Source of the DNA: CAYMBP01 sp964388745
GTDB lineage: Bacteria; Babelota; Babeliae; Babelales; RVW-14
DNA: 52,750 bases
Direction: 5' to 3'
NCBI GenBank assembly: GCA_964388745.1
Contig: CAYMBP010000008.1
Coordinates: 1-52,750, forward strand
This document shows, piece by piece, positions 24,116 to 33,959 of the stretch. Each line of letters begins with the position of its first letter. The stretch's first letter is position 1. Position numbers and translations under genes: made by a program. The notes beneath the pieces are model-generated. The model was not told the origin of the DNA, did no database searches, and was given only the letters and a program-made list of their open reading frames with translations.

Positions 24116-27100
24116 TTATTTTTTGTTATTAATTTCTAGAATTTTCTTCTTATCTTTTTCATCTAAATGATCAAGGTAACTCTCATGTATTGTTCCTTTG
24201 TTTATGCCATTTGCTAAGTAATTGATAATAAGATCCTTTGCGTTATTATCTTCTTTAAAAACTTCGGCATATACTGTCTTATTTATTGTATACGGTCCAT
24301 CAAAGCCACCATAGTACTGTTGTCTGCCAGGAACTATCTCTGTTACATTTTCCTCTTGAATAGTCATAACTTTTTTGGTTAGATCGTAAGCTGTCTCTCC
24401 TTGATTATTTTTCGCAAGAAGCAAGTATTCTAAGTCTTTATATTTTTCAATGAAAGGCAAAAGAGGAGCTATGTCTCCAATATTGCGACTGTTGTCGATA
24501 TTTGAAATATGAAATATAAGTCCACTATCTATGCTCTTGTTAAAATTTTTTAAGAGATGAACATCTTTTTCTCTAATCTTTTCTTCAATAAATATAAGAC
24601 TTTTAAACATGTTTTTACTTGCAAGATAACCAAGAATATATAAATGACTATTGAGAAGCTCTTTTAATTTATCTTGATTTTTTTCGAGAAGGTTATACAA
24701 CTTTGCATCACTTTCAGCATGTTTTATTTCCTTAAGAAGGTCAATCAGTTCCTTTTGAAGCTTTAGCCTTTCTTGAAGAATTTGTATAATGTTTTCATCT
24801 GTAAAATCCATCGCTGTATCAAAATCATCAAGCGACATGTCTTCTTTGTTTGAAGATGATGGCTCCACTCTTTTTTTTAATTTATTTTCGGCGACATCAA
24901 GGGCTGTCTCCCCAATATTATTTTTTTCATTAATCAACTCAGGTGCTTTTTTCAGAATTGCTTTTGTTGTTTCAATATTTCCTGTTGCTACTGCTTTATG
25001 TAGTAAACTGTTTCCATTATTATTGCGCCATTCAAAAAGAGTTTTCTGTGTGGCATATTCAGATATAGCCTCCTTTAGCACACCATCATAATATTCTTGA
25101 GACATCATTTCGATAATTATAGCTTTTTCATTTTGCTCTGAAATAAATTCCCAAGTCTTTTCTTTAGAAGTAATTTCTGCATACTTTTTAAGAATCTTGC
25201 TGCCAAAGTCAGAATTCTTTTCATTTAAAACTCCAAGTACAGATCTAAAATCCCCTTCAGGATATGAATGCGCAAGTACTGCTCGAGTTAAGGAATTATT
25301 ATTTTTTGTTTTTTCATTTAATAGACTATCTAAATCTGTATGAGTATTTAATGTTTGATTCTGTAAATTGATAGAAAAATGTTTTAATGCATTATTAAAT
25401 TCATTAGTAGTCCATTGCTGATCAGCGGATAAGCTTTCTTGCTCAGCTTGATCATTGATTGCTTGATCTATCTGTTTTCTAATTTGAGAAAGCTCTTGAA
25501 CAATAAATTTCCAGTCCTTATCTGTAACATTCTGAGGTTTTTCACCCTGAAGTTGACGAAGAACAAGACCTAAAAGAGTTAGGCCTTCATTGTTTTCTAA
25601 GGAAAAGTCGATACTCCTTCCATGGCTTGCAATAATGTTCCCTATGTTAGCAATAAAGGGCAGCCTTGGTTGCTTCATCATAAGATGAAAAATGGTTTCC
25701 CCCTGACTGTTTTGTAATGTTAGGGTATTCGGAAGCTTTGAAATTAAGTAAAGTATTGTCTGCTTATAATGTTGATTTTTTTGATAATCATCAATAAATG
25801 CTTGTACAAGTCTTACTCCTTGTTGACTTTCAATTACGTCATTTACAAAATCATTTTCCCTATATTCAAGAGCATGTTCGATTATTGGAAAAGCGGCTTC
25901 AAGATCATTAATAGAATCCATTACTTTTTTCCTGCTAAAACTTCTTATCTCTGCAAGCCTTTTTTCATTTTCATAATTTTTTTTATATTTTCTTGGCCCA
26001 CTTCCATGACCAACATAGACTTCAGGCTTGGCAAGCAAATAAATATCTTGACCATTTTTATTACGAACTAAAAAGTCAATCTCATCTGAATGGTTTTTAA
26101 AAAAATTATATGCAATATCATACTTTTGACTAATAAGTGCTTTATGCAAAACTGTATTATTGTCATTATCAGTCAATCCAAGTGCACCCGGTGCTTTTTT
26201 TATAATATTTTCAACAAGCATACTATCATCCTTATCAATTGCGAAAATCAGATTTTCAAAATATGTTTTTGGATTATCTGGTACTATAGCATTTACTATT
26301 GCCTCGCGTGCATTTTCTTTTTTCTGCTTGCTCTCTTTAATCTCTTCCTCACTCATCCAACTACTATAGAAAGGCTTCGAATACTTTACATATTCTTCTC
26401 CAGCTTTTTGGGCTGCAGCTTCTCTTTGCTTATTCAATTCTTTTTCAGCTTCTGATGGAAACTCTCTTTCTTCTTCTATGCTTGGCGTTAGCAATGAAGA
26501 AATGAGTGGATTACTCGTTTGATTAGTTGCAAAAGCGCTGTCCAAGAGCACCTCAGGTCTCTCATCAACAATCATCTTGATAATAAGAGCCTCATTAGAA
26601 TTATCTTTTTGAGCTAAAAGCTGTTTTTGTTGACTTGCTTTATTTATTGCTATTTTAAGAGCATTTTCATAAAATGAATTATTGGATCCTGCATTTTTGG
26701 CAAGGTCAAGAAGAATCTTTACAAGATATGAATTACCTTGTTCAACAGCAATATCAAGAGGCGTTTTGCCTTTTTCATTTTTTATATCTGGATCTATTTT
26801 TTTATCTTTAAATCGTGCAAGCAAAAGATAGTTATCATTTATTGGGCCATCTAAAAAACTTTTTTGAGTTATGATATGTATAAGAGTCTCTCTTTTGTTA
26901 ATGTCAATATGCTTAGAGAGCGACCCAGAGGGATCTTCCTTATTATCAGATGCTAGCAGATCTGTAATTTTGGCTCTTTCATCTGTACTTAATTTTGATA
27001 AAATTTTGTCTAAAGCATTTCTGACACGTATTTTAAGGCTATTAGGATTTATTTTTTTTATTTCATCTATTTTCTTTTCTATATCTAATATTTCTTCAGT

Positions 27101-27382
27101 CAATTCTTTCTTACTTTTTTCGACTGTTTTTGCAACTTCTGGCGCAAGAGTTGATGCTTCGCTTAGTTTCTTCATCATTGACTGTATATCTTCTTTTTTA
27201 ATATCGCCAGATAATTGAACAAGCCCTTTCTTAAGTTCATCCAAGCTTTTACTCAACATCTTTAATTTTTGTTGAAGGGTTATTAACGACTCTGCAAGAT
27301 TATCTGGCAAAACAGATGTAGCAAAACAGACTAGAAAAAAGAAAAAAATATTACCAAACCACCTTTTTTTATACATCTTCAT
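24116..27382 (-). CDS. Large secreted ankyrin-repeat protein
   Basis: 1088 residues with a signal peptide (WFGNIFFFFLVCFATSVLP); ATG 27382 follows GGGAG by five bases. A helical, Lys/Glu-rich N-terminal region (about 30-160) with coiled-coil character is followed by scattered ankyrin repeats: 'GKTPLDIAVEQGNSYLVKIL' (about 205-225), 'NTVLHKALISQKYDIAYNFF', 'GETIFHLMMKQ', 'NSLLHKAVATGNIETTKAIL' and 'GETALDVAENKL' (about 800-850), plus degenerate 'GETAYDLTKK' near the end. Ankyrin repeats bind proteins; in host-associated bacteria such secreted proteins often act on host targets. Many repeats are degenerate. The 3' side carries decayed in-frame sequence. Probably monocistronic. Confidence 0.85.
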   Translation of the reverse strand: MKMYKKRWFGNIFFFFLVCFATSVLPDNLAESLITLQQKLKMLSKSLDELKKGLVQLSGDIKKEDIQSMMKKLSEASTLAPEVAKTVEKSKKELTEEILDIEKKIDEIKKINPNSLKIRVRNALDKILSKLSTDERAKITDLLASDNKEDPSGSLSKHIDINKRETLIHIITQKSFLDGPINDNYLLLARFKDKKIDPDIKNEKGKTPLDIAVEQGNSYLVKILLDLAKNAGSNNSFYENALKIAINKASQQKQLLAQKDNSNEALIIKMIVDERPEVLLDSAFATNQTSNPLISSLLTPSIEEEREFPSEAEKELNKQREAAAQKAGEEYVKYSKPFYSSWMSEEEIKESKQKKENAREAIVNAIVPDNPKTYFENLIFAIDKDDSMLVENIIKKAPGALGLTDNDNNTVLHKALISQKYDIAYNFFKNHSDEIDFLVRNKNGQDIYLLAKPEVYVGHGSGPRKYKKNYENEKRLAEIRSFSRKKVMDSINDLEAAFPIIEHALEYRENDFVNDVIESQQGVRLVQAFIDDYQKNQHYKQTILYLISKLPNTLTLQNSQGETIFHLMMKQPRLPFIANIGNIIASHGRSIDFSLENNEGLTLLGLVLRQLQGEKPQNVTDKDWKFIVQELSQIRKQIDQAINDQAEQESLSADQQWTTNEFNNALKHFSINLQNQTLNTHTDLDSLLNEKTKNNNSLTRAVLAHSYPEGDFRSVLGVLNEKNSDFGSKILKKYAEITSKEKTWEFISEQNEKAIIIEMMSQEYYDGVLKEAISEYATQKTLFEWRNNNGNSLLHKAVATGNIETTKAILKKAPELINEKNNIGETALDVAENKLKKRVEPSSSNKEDMSLDDFDTAMDFTDENIIQILQERLKLQKELIDLLKEIKHAESDAKLYNLLEKNQDKLKELLNSHLYILGYLASKNMFKSLIFIEEKIREKDVHLLKNFNKSIDSGLIFHISNIDNSRNIGDIAPLLPFIEKYKDLEYLLLAKNNQGETAYDLTKKVMTIQEENVTEIVPGRQQYYGGFDGPYTINKTVYAEVFKEDNNAKDLIINYLANGINKGTIHESYLDHLDEKDKKKILEINNKK

Positions 27383-27395
27383 TATTGCTCCCTAC

Positions 27396-27430
27396 TTTAT
27401 TAATCTCTTTTTATTAATCTCTTTTTATTA
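27396..27430. repeat. 14-bp tandem repeat, 2.5 copies
   Basis: The unit TTTATTAATCTCTT occurs at 27396-27409 and 27410-27423, with a partial third copy at 27424-27430. It lies just upstream of the ribosome binding site of the ankyrin gene (minus strand, start 27382), within its leader or promoter. Copy number could change by slippage. Confidence 0.7.
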
Positions 27431-27579
27431 TTTTATTTTAGAAAATATATTTGAAAAAAGTCAAGCTTACAAAAAAGTAATCCTACTTGAAGAAAAATCT
27501 ACAGTTAACGAAAAAACATAGAATCTACTAGCTTGTTTAACAAGTTAGTATTTTTAAAGCCTATAGAAAGAGCTCTTCC

Positions 27580-30483
27580 TTAAAATGCTTGTCCTAAAGA
27601 GAGATGCCAACCATATGAGTCTTCTAACTTAAAAAGTCTTTTCCACTTCCAGCCAATATCAAAACGGAGTGCCCCGATTGGAGTCTGATAACGAAAACCT
27701 ATTCCTGAACTAGGATAGAGCGTCTCTTTTAAATCGGTAAATCCTGATTGACTTAGAATTCCTAGATCCTGAAAAAATACAATGCTCACAGGAGAAAACA
27801 GATGATATCGCAACTCAACATTAAGGTTTAACATAGAGCTTCCCCCTTGAATTGTAAACTCTTGTGTCACAGCTTCAGGGTGAGGTATATCATCAGACGT
27901 TTTAGCTGTATATTCACGCAAAATAGAGCCATGTTTATCTCTTTCGGTGACACCGAAAGGTGGAACTGTATCTTTTTCATAACCTCGAACAGAGTGTGGC
28001 CCTCCAAGATAAAATCGCTCAACAGGCATAATTTCATTAAAGCTCCGCCGAAAAACATGCCCAAAACGCGCTCGCACAGCAAAAGTAAGTTGGTCATTAT
28101 AAAATGACTTATAAAGTGATTGCTCAGCAAGAAGAGAGGCTGTAATTGTTCCACGATATTCGGGAATCATAATCTTACACGAAATAAATGAAAGATAACC
28201 AGATGTTGTTTTTATTTGATTATTTCGTTTATCAAGCAGCAAGCTCGGTTCAAAGAAAAAATATGGAATAGTTTTTTCAATAAGATCTGTATCAAGCTTT
28301 AGATATCCTCGAATACGACTTGTTTTAATCCACTCATTACCAGCAGAAATGCCCCAAAAATAGTTTTCATGATACTCTTTACTAACGCCAATAAGCAACC
28401 CATCTTTGCTTGTTTCATACGCAGAATCTCCAGATGCAACTCGAATAGGATGAACATACTTATGATTATAAATTTTTCCCTTTGCTGTTAGTGAACTCAT
28501 AAAAAATGAAGGATGTTGATAATCAATAAGATATTGTCGTTCAAATTTACTCCAATCTCCTTCAATTGAAAGCTTATCCGCCTGATGAGTTGGATTACGA
28601 ATTGTCCATGATCCACCTAAAGTTGGAGTCGACTGATGTCTGAAAGTAAAGTTTTTGCTGGTATAAAAGTAACCAACTCTTCCTCTCATTTCTATTCGGG
28701 CATCGTCACTTAAAAAAAGAATAACAGGCTTTGAACTAGTATAATGAGAAATATCGTAAGGATAAATCTTAATGGTATTAAAAATATCAAGCCGTTTAAT
28801 CTGTTTTCGCGTAAGCTCAATTTTTTCATTAGTCCAAACCTCTCCTTCTTTAAACTGTATCTGTTTAAGAATTTTTGCAATAGGAATTGAGCTCGTTCCC
28901 TGTAATATTACCTTACCAAACGTAACTTGACTTCCAGGTTTAATAGCCCAATTAACTTTAAGATAGAGCTTTTCATTGTTACTATGCATTTCCTCAAAAT
29001 CTACATCACAGTGAGCATACCAATATCCCTGCTTATGCAAATACTCTGTAAGTAAATGTCTCTGCTCTTGAAGCCAAAGATAATTAAAAGGTGTTTCACT
29101 TTCGAATTCTGTGCGATACTTCTCAAGAAGATAATCAAGATTCTCTAATGCTTGAGCAGTAATTGTGTAGCCATTCCAAATACGCTGTATACCTTTATTT
29201 ATGTATAGTTGGACACGATAAAGACCTGAGGCTTTTTCTTTCTTAAAAAAGGGACCACTGATCGATGCATTCCAAAATCCTTGTTCTTGATAATACTGAG
29301 TAAGCCTAGCAATCATACTGTGAAGAGCATCTTGATTATGATTTTTTCCAAGCAACGGAAGAGTATGTTTGATAATAGATTCTTGTTTTTGGCTCTGTTG
29401 ATCGATAAGTGAAATCGCAGAAATAATAATTGGATTCCCCTCATTGATGGTAAAAAGGACTCCCCCATCAATTTGATTCTGAGTGTAGGTAATATTTGCC
29501 TCCCAATATCCTTGTTTATAATATTCATGTGTCAGTTGCGTACTTATAATTTCAGGAGTTAAAAGCCAATCTGGAACATCTGTTCCAATAATCTGTGATA
29601 TAATATGTTGGTGGGAAAAAAGCTTATTTCCTTGAAACGAAAGACTTCTTCGTGGGCCCTGATCAACAATAAAATTAACATGTAATCGATTCGATTGCTT
29701 ATATACTTCTTGCTTAAATGAAATGCGAGGATGAAGGTATCCTTTTTTTTTGAAAAGCACCCTGATTTTATCTGCTGCTTTTTTTATAATATCCCTATGA
29801 TATTTTTTACGCAGAATACTTTTTTCCAGCTTATATTCAAGTTTAACAGGCAACGAAATAAGCTCACCTTTTGAATTAAAACATGAGAACGAGTTAATTA
29901 AAAAACGCTTTCCCTTCCTAATAACAATTGAAGGAGTAATCATTTTTTCACATGATGAATATACCAAAGTATCTTGAATAGTGTGATTATAAAAACCTTC
30001 ATTAAAAAGTTGCCTCTTCATGGCAAGAATTGAAACATCATGGGCTGATGCATCAAAAACATCTCCTTCTTCTAAGGTATATAATGAAGCATAAACCTCC
30101 TTATTTATACTTATACCAGATAAATGTAGCTTATTAAAAATCCAATTACTTTTTAGTGTTACAATAAGAGTAGTTTGTCTTGATACTTCAAGCTCAAATG
30201 TAATAGTTTGAAAGCGCTTTTTGTAAACTAATTTTTGATACGCTGATTGGATATCGCTAAGTGTAATTTTTGATTTTTCACATAAATTAGTTAGATAAAA
30301 AAATTCTTTTTGTTCAAAAGAGATATCTGAAGAAAGAATGATTTTATCAATAAAAAGAGAAGCTGCCTGGTGCTCACTAGGAAACAGCTGTTTCCATGAA
30401 GTAATAAATTTATCTAAGTTATTTGCGTAACAACTTGTTAGACTAATTGCATACAAAAAATAAATAATTATTCTTTTGATCAC
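27580..30483 (-). CDS. Omp85-family outer-membrane protein (BamA/TamA-like)
   Basis: About 967 residues if started at GTG 30483, which gives a short basic n-region (MIKR) and a normal signal peptide (IIIYFLYAISLTSCYA); the frame extends to a TTG at 30519 without a better site. Several POTRA domains fill residues about 80-590, with recurring 'YYxxGYW' elements ('EYYKQGYWEANITY', 'QYYQEQGFWNASI', 'YLHKQGYWYAHCDVDF'). The C-terminal beta barrel has the Omp85 lid motif 'GGPHSVRGYEKDTVPPFG' and ends '...PIGALRFDIGWKW...LSLGQAF' with terminal Phe, the barrel-insertion signal. It inserts or translocates outer-membrane proteins. Whether it is the BamA or the TamA counterpart cannot be settled without the rest of the genome. 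Confidence 0.85.
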   Translation of the reverse strand: MIKRIIIYFLYAISLTSCYANNLDKFITSWKQLFPSEHQAASLFIDKIILSSDISFEQKEFFYLTNLCEKSKITLSDIQSAYQKLVYKKRFQTITFELEVSRQTTLIVTLKSNWIFNKLHLSGISINKEVYASLYTLEEGDVFDASAHDVSILAMKRQLFNEGFYNHTIQDTLVYSSCEKMITPSIVIRKGKRFLINSFSCFNSKGELISLPVKLEYKLEKSILRKKYHRDIIKKAADKIRVLFKKKGYLHPRISFKQEVYKQSNRLHVNFIVDQGPRRSLSFQGNKLFSHQHIISQIIGTDVPDWLLTPEIISTQLTHEYYKQGYWEANITYTQNQIDGGVLFTINEGNPIIISAISLIDQQSQKQESIIKHTLPLLGKNHNQDALHSMIARLTQYYQEQGFWNASISGPFFKKEKASGLYRVQLYINKGIQRIWNGYTITAQALENLDYLLEKYRTEFESETPFNYLWLQEQRHLLTEYLHKQGYWYAHCDVDFEEMHSNNEKLYLKVNWAIKPGSQVTFGKVILQGTSSIPIAKILKQIQFKEGEVWTNEKIELTRKQIKRLDIFNTIKIYPYDISHYTSSKPVILFLSDDARIEMRGRVGYFYTSKNFTFRHQSTPTLGGSWTIRNPTHQADKLSIEGDWSKFERQYLIDYQHPSFFMSSLTAKGKIYNHKYVHPIRVASGDSAYETSKDGLLIGVSKEYHENYFWGISAGNEWIKTSRIRGYLKLDTDLIEKTIPYFFFEPSLLLDKRNNQIKTTSGYLSFISCKIMIPEYRGTITASLLAEQSLYKSFYNDQLTFAVRARFGHVFRRSFNEIMPVERFYLGGPHSVRGYEKDTVPPFGVTERDKHGSILREYTAKTSDDIPHPEAVTQEFTIQGGSSMLNLNVELRYHLFSPVSIVFFQDLGILSQSGFTDLKETLYPSSGIGFRYQTPIGALRFDIGWKWKRLFKLEDSYGWHLSLGQAF

Positions 30484-30555
30484 AAGTTGAAACCCAATAC
30501 CTGATGATGTTGATGCCAATAATTATTAGTATATCATCATCTTTTCAAGCAATCA

Positions 30556-30837
30556 TTATTCTCCGATAATTCTAAAGACCCCGCGAAAATTTTTTTCACT
30601 AACCAGCGGCTCAACAATAAGATCATCTATTTTAGATTGCGCAGTTCCCTTGTAAAGATAATCTATAAGCTTATCAAGGTGCTCTGAAGAGCCACTTGCA
30701 TAAATAATAACACTATTATCTTCACCATTTTGTATCGTCCCTTCAATACCAAGTTTTTGCGCATGCTTTTGCGTAAATGATCGATATGAAGAATCTTGAA
30801 CTTTTCCTTGAACTCTAATTTTTACACACTGCTTCAC
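30556..30837 (-). CDS. acyP: Acylphosphatase
   Basis: 93 residues from GTG 30837, which is preceded by GGAAGGAG at ideal distance; a TTG at 30855 overlaps that site. Length is exactly that of acylphosphatases. 'IRVQGKVQDSSYRSFTQKHA' corresponds to the 'VxGxVQGVGFRxFxxxxA' signature, keeping the catalytic Arg; 'GTIQNGEDNSV' keeps the catalytic Asn (family: GWVxNxxDGxV). The phosphate loop is unusual, with DSS in place of GVG, so activity may be reduced. It hydrolyses acyl phosphates. Next to the Omp85 gene, same strand. Confidence 0.7.
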   Translation of the reverse strand: MKQCVKIRVQGKVQDSSYRSFTQKHAQKLGIEGTIQNGEDNSVIIYASGSSEHLDKLIDYLYKGTAQSKIDDLIVEPLVSEKNFRGVFRIIGE

Positions 30838-30964
30838 TTCCTCTTCTCCTTCCAAAAAGGCGACTTGTTAGGCTTATTAGAGCATCTTTCTAGTAGTCAG
30901 AAGTATACTATATCCATAAATGAACAATATAGCAATCATTTTTCCTAATTGCTTATTGCTTTAC

Positions 30965-32128
30965 TTAGGAAGAAGATAATTGATAGATTTCCTGATGTTT
31001 TTTATGCATCGCCATGTAATGAAAATCATCAAGCGCATCACTATATGAAACAAGAGATGCTAAAAGATCGGGATCATAAATGCATTGATTAATTCTACTT
31101 GCAAGGTTCTGCCAGTGACCAGGTGTAACAAGAAACCCATTTTTACCATGCTTAATAACATCATGAATTCCACCAGTATTGTAAGCAATAACAGGAAGCT
31201 TATGCAAGCGGGCTTCAATAACCGAGCAAGGCAAACCCTCCCACAAAGATGAAAGTGAAAAAATACTCCACTGCTTCATCCATAGACTTGTATCAGACTG
31301 CCATCCAAGAAAAACAATGTGTGGAGCAATCTGATTTCTCAAAACCCACGCATGCAACATTTTACGCTGTATACCATCTCCAATAATATGGAGCTTAAGC
31401 CGTTGTCGCATATCTACAGATGCTTTTTCAAGAACAAGCTTAAAAGCTTTAAGCAAATCACATAGATTTTTTTGTGGTTTCAAGCAAGAAATAGTGCCAA
31501 TAATAATATCTTGATTCCCTTTATCCTTTTTTGTTTTTTTCTTTATAGTGAAAAAATGATCTTCTACTGCAGCTCGAATAATACTATTTTTTTGCTTAAA
31601 ATAGGGTAAAAGCTTAACTCCCGTAGCTCGATCTTTTTCTGAAACACAAATAAAGTGTGAAGTAATATGAGCAGTTAAGTATTCACTCATATAGATGAGA
31701 AACCAAATCGGCTTAGGTTGAAACTCATGAAAACCATATCCATGAACAGTGTGAATAACTGTCGAAATACCTGCCCACCAGGCAGCCCACCGACCAATAA
31801 TTCCTGCTTTAGAGCTATGAGTGTGAACAATAATATTATGATACTTTTTTTTAAAATGCTTAAGAAGCTTAACAATTGAAATGAAAGTTGTAACCTCATT
31901 AAAAATTCCAGTAGAATTCACTTCTCGCTGAAATGAGGGAAGAAGATAGACTGATGCATACTTTTCTACTTCTTTAACAAGCGGCCCCTCAATACCTGAT
32001 ATAAGAGAAGCTCCCCCTGGTTGTGATGAAAAATACTTCATTAATGAAAGACAAATTTTTTGAGCTCCTCCAAGTTCAAGCTTGGTAATAATGTATACAA
32101 TATGAGGAGGATGGGCGGAATGTTTCAT
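30965..32128 (-). CDS. Glycosyltransferase, GT4 family
   Basis: 387 residues, AAGGAG upstream of ATG 32128. GT-B fold signs: N-terminal 'ITKLELGGAQKICLSLM' (glycine-rich acceptor loop), 'NIIVHTHSSKAGIIGRWAAWWAG', central 'IIIGTISCLKPQKNLCDLLKAF', 'LHIIGDGIQRKMLHAWV', 'IVFLGWQSD' and the sugar-nucleotide site 'LWEGLPCSVIEARLHKLPVIAYNTGG' with the E-x7-E type arrangement. It probably adds a sugar to a lipid or polysaccharide of the envelope. It follows atpE by 23 bases on the same strand, so it may share the transcript, though its role is unrelated. Confidence 0.88.
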   Translation of the reverse strand: MKHSAHPPHIVYIITKLELGGAQKICLSLMKYFSSQPGGASLISGIEGPLVKEVEKYASVYLLPSFQREVNSTGIFNEVTTFISIVKLLKHFKKKYHNIIVHTHSSKAGIIGRWAAWWAGISTVIHTVHGYGFHEFQPKPIWFLIYMSEYLTAHITSHFICVSEKDRATGVKLLPYFKQKNSIIRAAVEDHFFTIKKKTKKDKGNQDIIIGTISCLKPQKNLCDLLKAFKLVLEKASVDMRQRLKLHIIGDGIQRKMLHAWVLRNQIAPHIVFLGWQSDTSLWMKQWSIFSLSSLWEGLPCSVIEARLHKLPVIAYNTGGIHDVIKHGKNGFLVTPGHWQNLASRINQCIYDPDLLASLVSYSDALDDFHYMAMHKKHQEIYQLSSS

Positions 32129-32151
32129 GAACTCTCCTTGTTCCTGATATG

Positions 32152-33108
32152 CTAAATTCCGTTTATAAAGAGTAATAGCGCAATAATCATTGCATAAATT
32201 GTTGATGATTCGATAAATGCTATAGAAAATAAATTAGTTTTAAAAATAAGCCTATACTGCTGTGGATTATGCGCAATTTGATACGCACACTGAGCACCAG
32301 TATATCCAATACCAATTCCACTGCCAAGAGTTCCGCTTCCCATTGCAGCAGCCGCCGCAATAAAAGAAATACTTGTCCCAAAAGAGTTTTCAATAGGAAG
32401 TTGAGTGAAAAGAATAAGAAATGAGAAGAGTAAGCAAAAAATCAACGGCGTATCAATGAGCGTTTGATTAATCAGCATGAACGGAAAAAGTTTATCTTGA
32501 ATATTATTTCTCAACCCTGCAGCTGAACATGCTGCACTTGAAAATATAGCTTGACCAATTGAAGGTCCAATACTTCCAATAGCAAGTACTAAACATGAAG
32601 CAAAATACTTGAGACCAAGAGCAAGGTTTAAATCAGTTGTAATTGATGAGTGAATAAGAACTGAGACAATAAATGCAAAAATAGCGGGGGCCTCTATAAT
32701 TGCTTGGGCCATAATCATGAGAGTAAAAATATTTTTCACTGAAAAGGGCTGTCTGCTAATTGAATATGTTGCGGCTCTAACAACAGTACCAGAAGCAATA
32801 CTCATTACACAACAGGTTGCACTAATTGCAAGAGCTATTCCAACCTCGGCCCACGCAGTTCCCCAAGATGTAGGAGCCTGCTTGAAAAGCAACATGAGCG
32901 AACTTACAAGCGCAACAATGGGACCACTTTCAATAAGAACAAGTCCAATAAACATTGCGCGAAATATTTCATTATAACTGTCTGGCTGCCTAGTCATACT
33001 TCTGATTGAACCCATTCCAGCAATGCCTTGCCCAATACAGCCCCCCAAAGCACTAAAACCTATAATTCCTGCAATCGAAACATAGTGCATAGTTTGTGGT
33101 GTTAGCAT
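32152..33108 (-). CDS. atpE: ATP synthase subunit c, four fused hairpins
   Basis: 318 residues, AAAGGAA six bases upstream of ATG 33108, overlapping atpB by seven bases. An ordinary c subunit has about 80 residues and two helices. Here four such hairpins follow one another with about 80-residue period: carboxylates at E60 (LVLIESGPIV), E139 (QAIIEAPAIF), D219 (QTLIDTPLIF) and E300 (IAFIESSTIY). Polar loops between helices keep the c-type R-Q/N-P or similar turn: 'MTRQPDSYNE', 'ISRQPFSVKN', 'GLRNNIQDK', 'AHNPQQYRL'. Helix-1 glycine patterns are present in each. Gln aligned to the Na+-site Gln32 of Ilyobacter c occurs in hairpins 1 (Q27) and 3 (Q186), but is Ser in 2 and Ile in 4. All four carboxylates are kept, so each hairpin could carry an ion. 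It forms the rotor ring in the inner membrane. Confidence 0.9.
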   Translation of the reverse strand: MLTPQTMHYVSIAGIIGFSALGGCIGQGIAGMGSIRSMTRQPDSYNEIFRAMFIGLVLIESGPIVALVSSLMLLFKQAPTSWGTAWAEVGIALAISATCCVMSIASGTVVRAATYSISRQPFSVKNIFTLMIMAQAIIEAPAIFAFIVSVLIHSSITTDLNLALGLKYFASCLVLAIGSIGPSIGQAIFSSAACSAAGLRNNIQDKLFPFMLINQTLIDTPLIFCLLFSFLILFTQLPIENSFGTSISFIAAAAAMGSGTLGSGIGIGYTGAQCAYQIAHNPQQYRLIFKTNLFSIAFIESSTIYAMIIALLLFINGI

Positions 33109-33956
33109 GTTGATTCCTTTGTGCTGCTACTTGTTTTTTCTTCTTCTGTGTTAATCCCCATACTCAGATAAGTGGTAGTAAGCATCATAAGAACAAATGA
33201 CTGAATAAAGCCATCTAAGATGCCGAAGAAAAGCTGAATCCAGGCAACAGTATGAACAGCATAGCTTAAATAACGCTCAACTGTTGCAACCAGAGGATAA
33301 CGATAAATAAGATTCATTTTATGGGTTATGAAAGAAATAAGCAAAGAGACTAGAACAAAGTAAATAAACATAACTTTATATACGCCAATAACTTCTATAA
33401 TAATACTTAAAATAACATTCCCACCTAAAATATTACCAAAAAGCCTAAATGACATTGAGGCTATCTTTGATATCTCCCCAACAAGATGCATAGGAGCAAG
33501 AACAAATGATGGTTCAACAAATTCACGAAGATACCCTAAAATGCCATGTCCTTTTATTTTTTGAAAAGTTATATATGAAAAACTTGCTAAAGCCAAAGCG
33601 AATGTAGTATTAATATCCTTGGTCGATTCATCAAGAAACGGTATAAGCCCAATAATACAATTAACAAAAGTAAAGAAGAAAAGTGTGCCAAGAAAAAGCA
33701 CATAGCGATACTCTGTTGATTTAAGAGTTTCAGCACAGATATCAATAAAAAGCTGTACACTTTTGCGATATGCAACAAAGAGAAGAGATCGCTCTCGCTT
33801 GAGAGACCACCGACCAATCACTGCAACAACAACAATAATAAGAATCGCAAACCACGTATGTATAATCGTATCTAGATGTAGCGTCCAAAATGGGCCACTT
33901 AAACCAAGAGATGCAAATGGGGTTACTTTTATATACTCAAATAATGAAAGATTCAC
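33102..33956 (-). CDS. atpB: ATP synthase subunit a
   Basis: 284 residues, GTG start with GAGG six bases upstream. Five to six TM helices; the essential stator arginine is R171 in 'ASMSFRLFGNILGGN', the family hallmark. 'LREFVEPSFVLAPMHLVGEISKI' precedes it, as in bacterial subunit a, and 'VHTVAWIQLFFGILDGFIQSFVLMMLTTTYL' is the last helix pair that forms the half channels. Ends in a Glu/Ser/Thr tail. It works against the c ring to move H+ or Na+. Lies between the AtpI/AtpR-like gene and atpE. Confidence 0.93.
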   Translation of the reverse strand: MNLSLFEYIKVTPFASLGLSGPFWTLHLDTIIHTWFAILIIVVVAVIGRWSLKRERSLLFVAYRKSVQLFIDICAETLKSTEYRYVLFLGTLFFFTFVNCIIGLIPFLDESTKDINTTFALALASFSYITFQKIKGHGILGYLREFVEPSFVLAPMHLVGEISKIASMSFRLFGNILGGNVILSIIIEVIGVYKVMFIYFVLVSLLISFITHKMNLIYRYPLVATVERYLSYAVHTVAWIQLFFGILDGFIQSFVLMMLTTTYLSMGINTEEEKTSSSTKESTC

Positions 33957-33959
33957 AGG

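Noticed and set aside
26090..26455. Plus-strand ORFs opposite the ankyrin gene, rich in Phe/Ile/Cys
   Set aside because: Antisense shadows of a Lys/Glu-rich coding sequence; no ribosome binding sites or domains.
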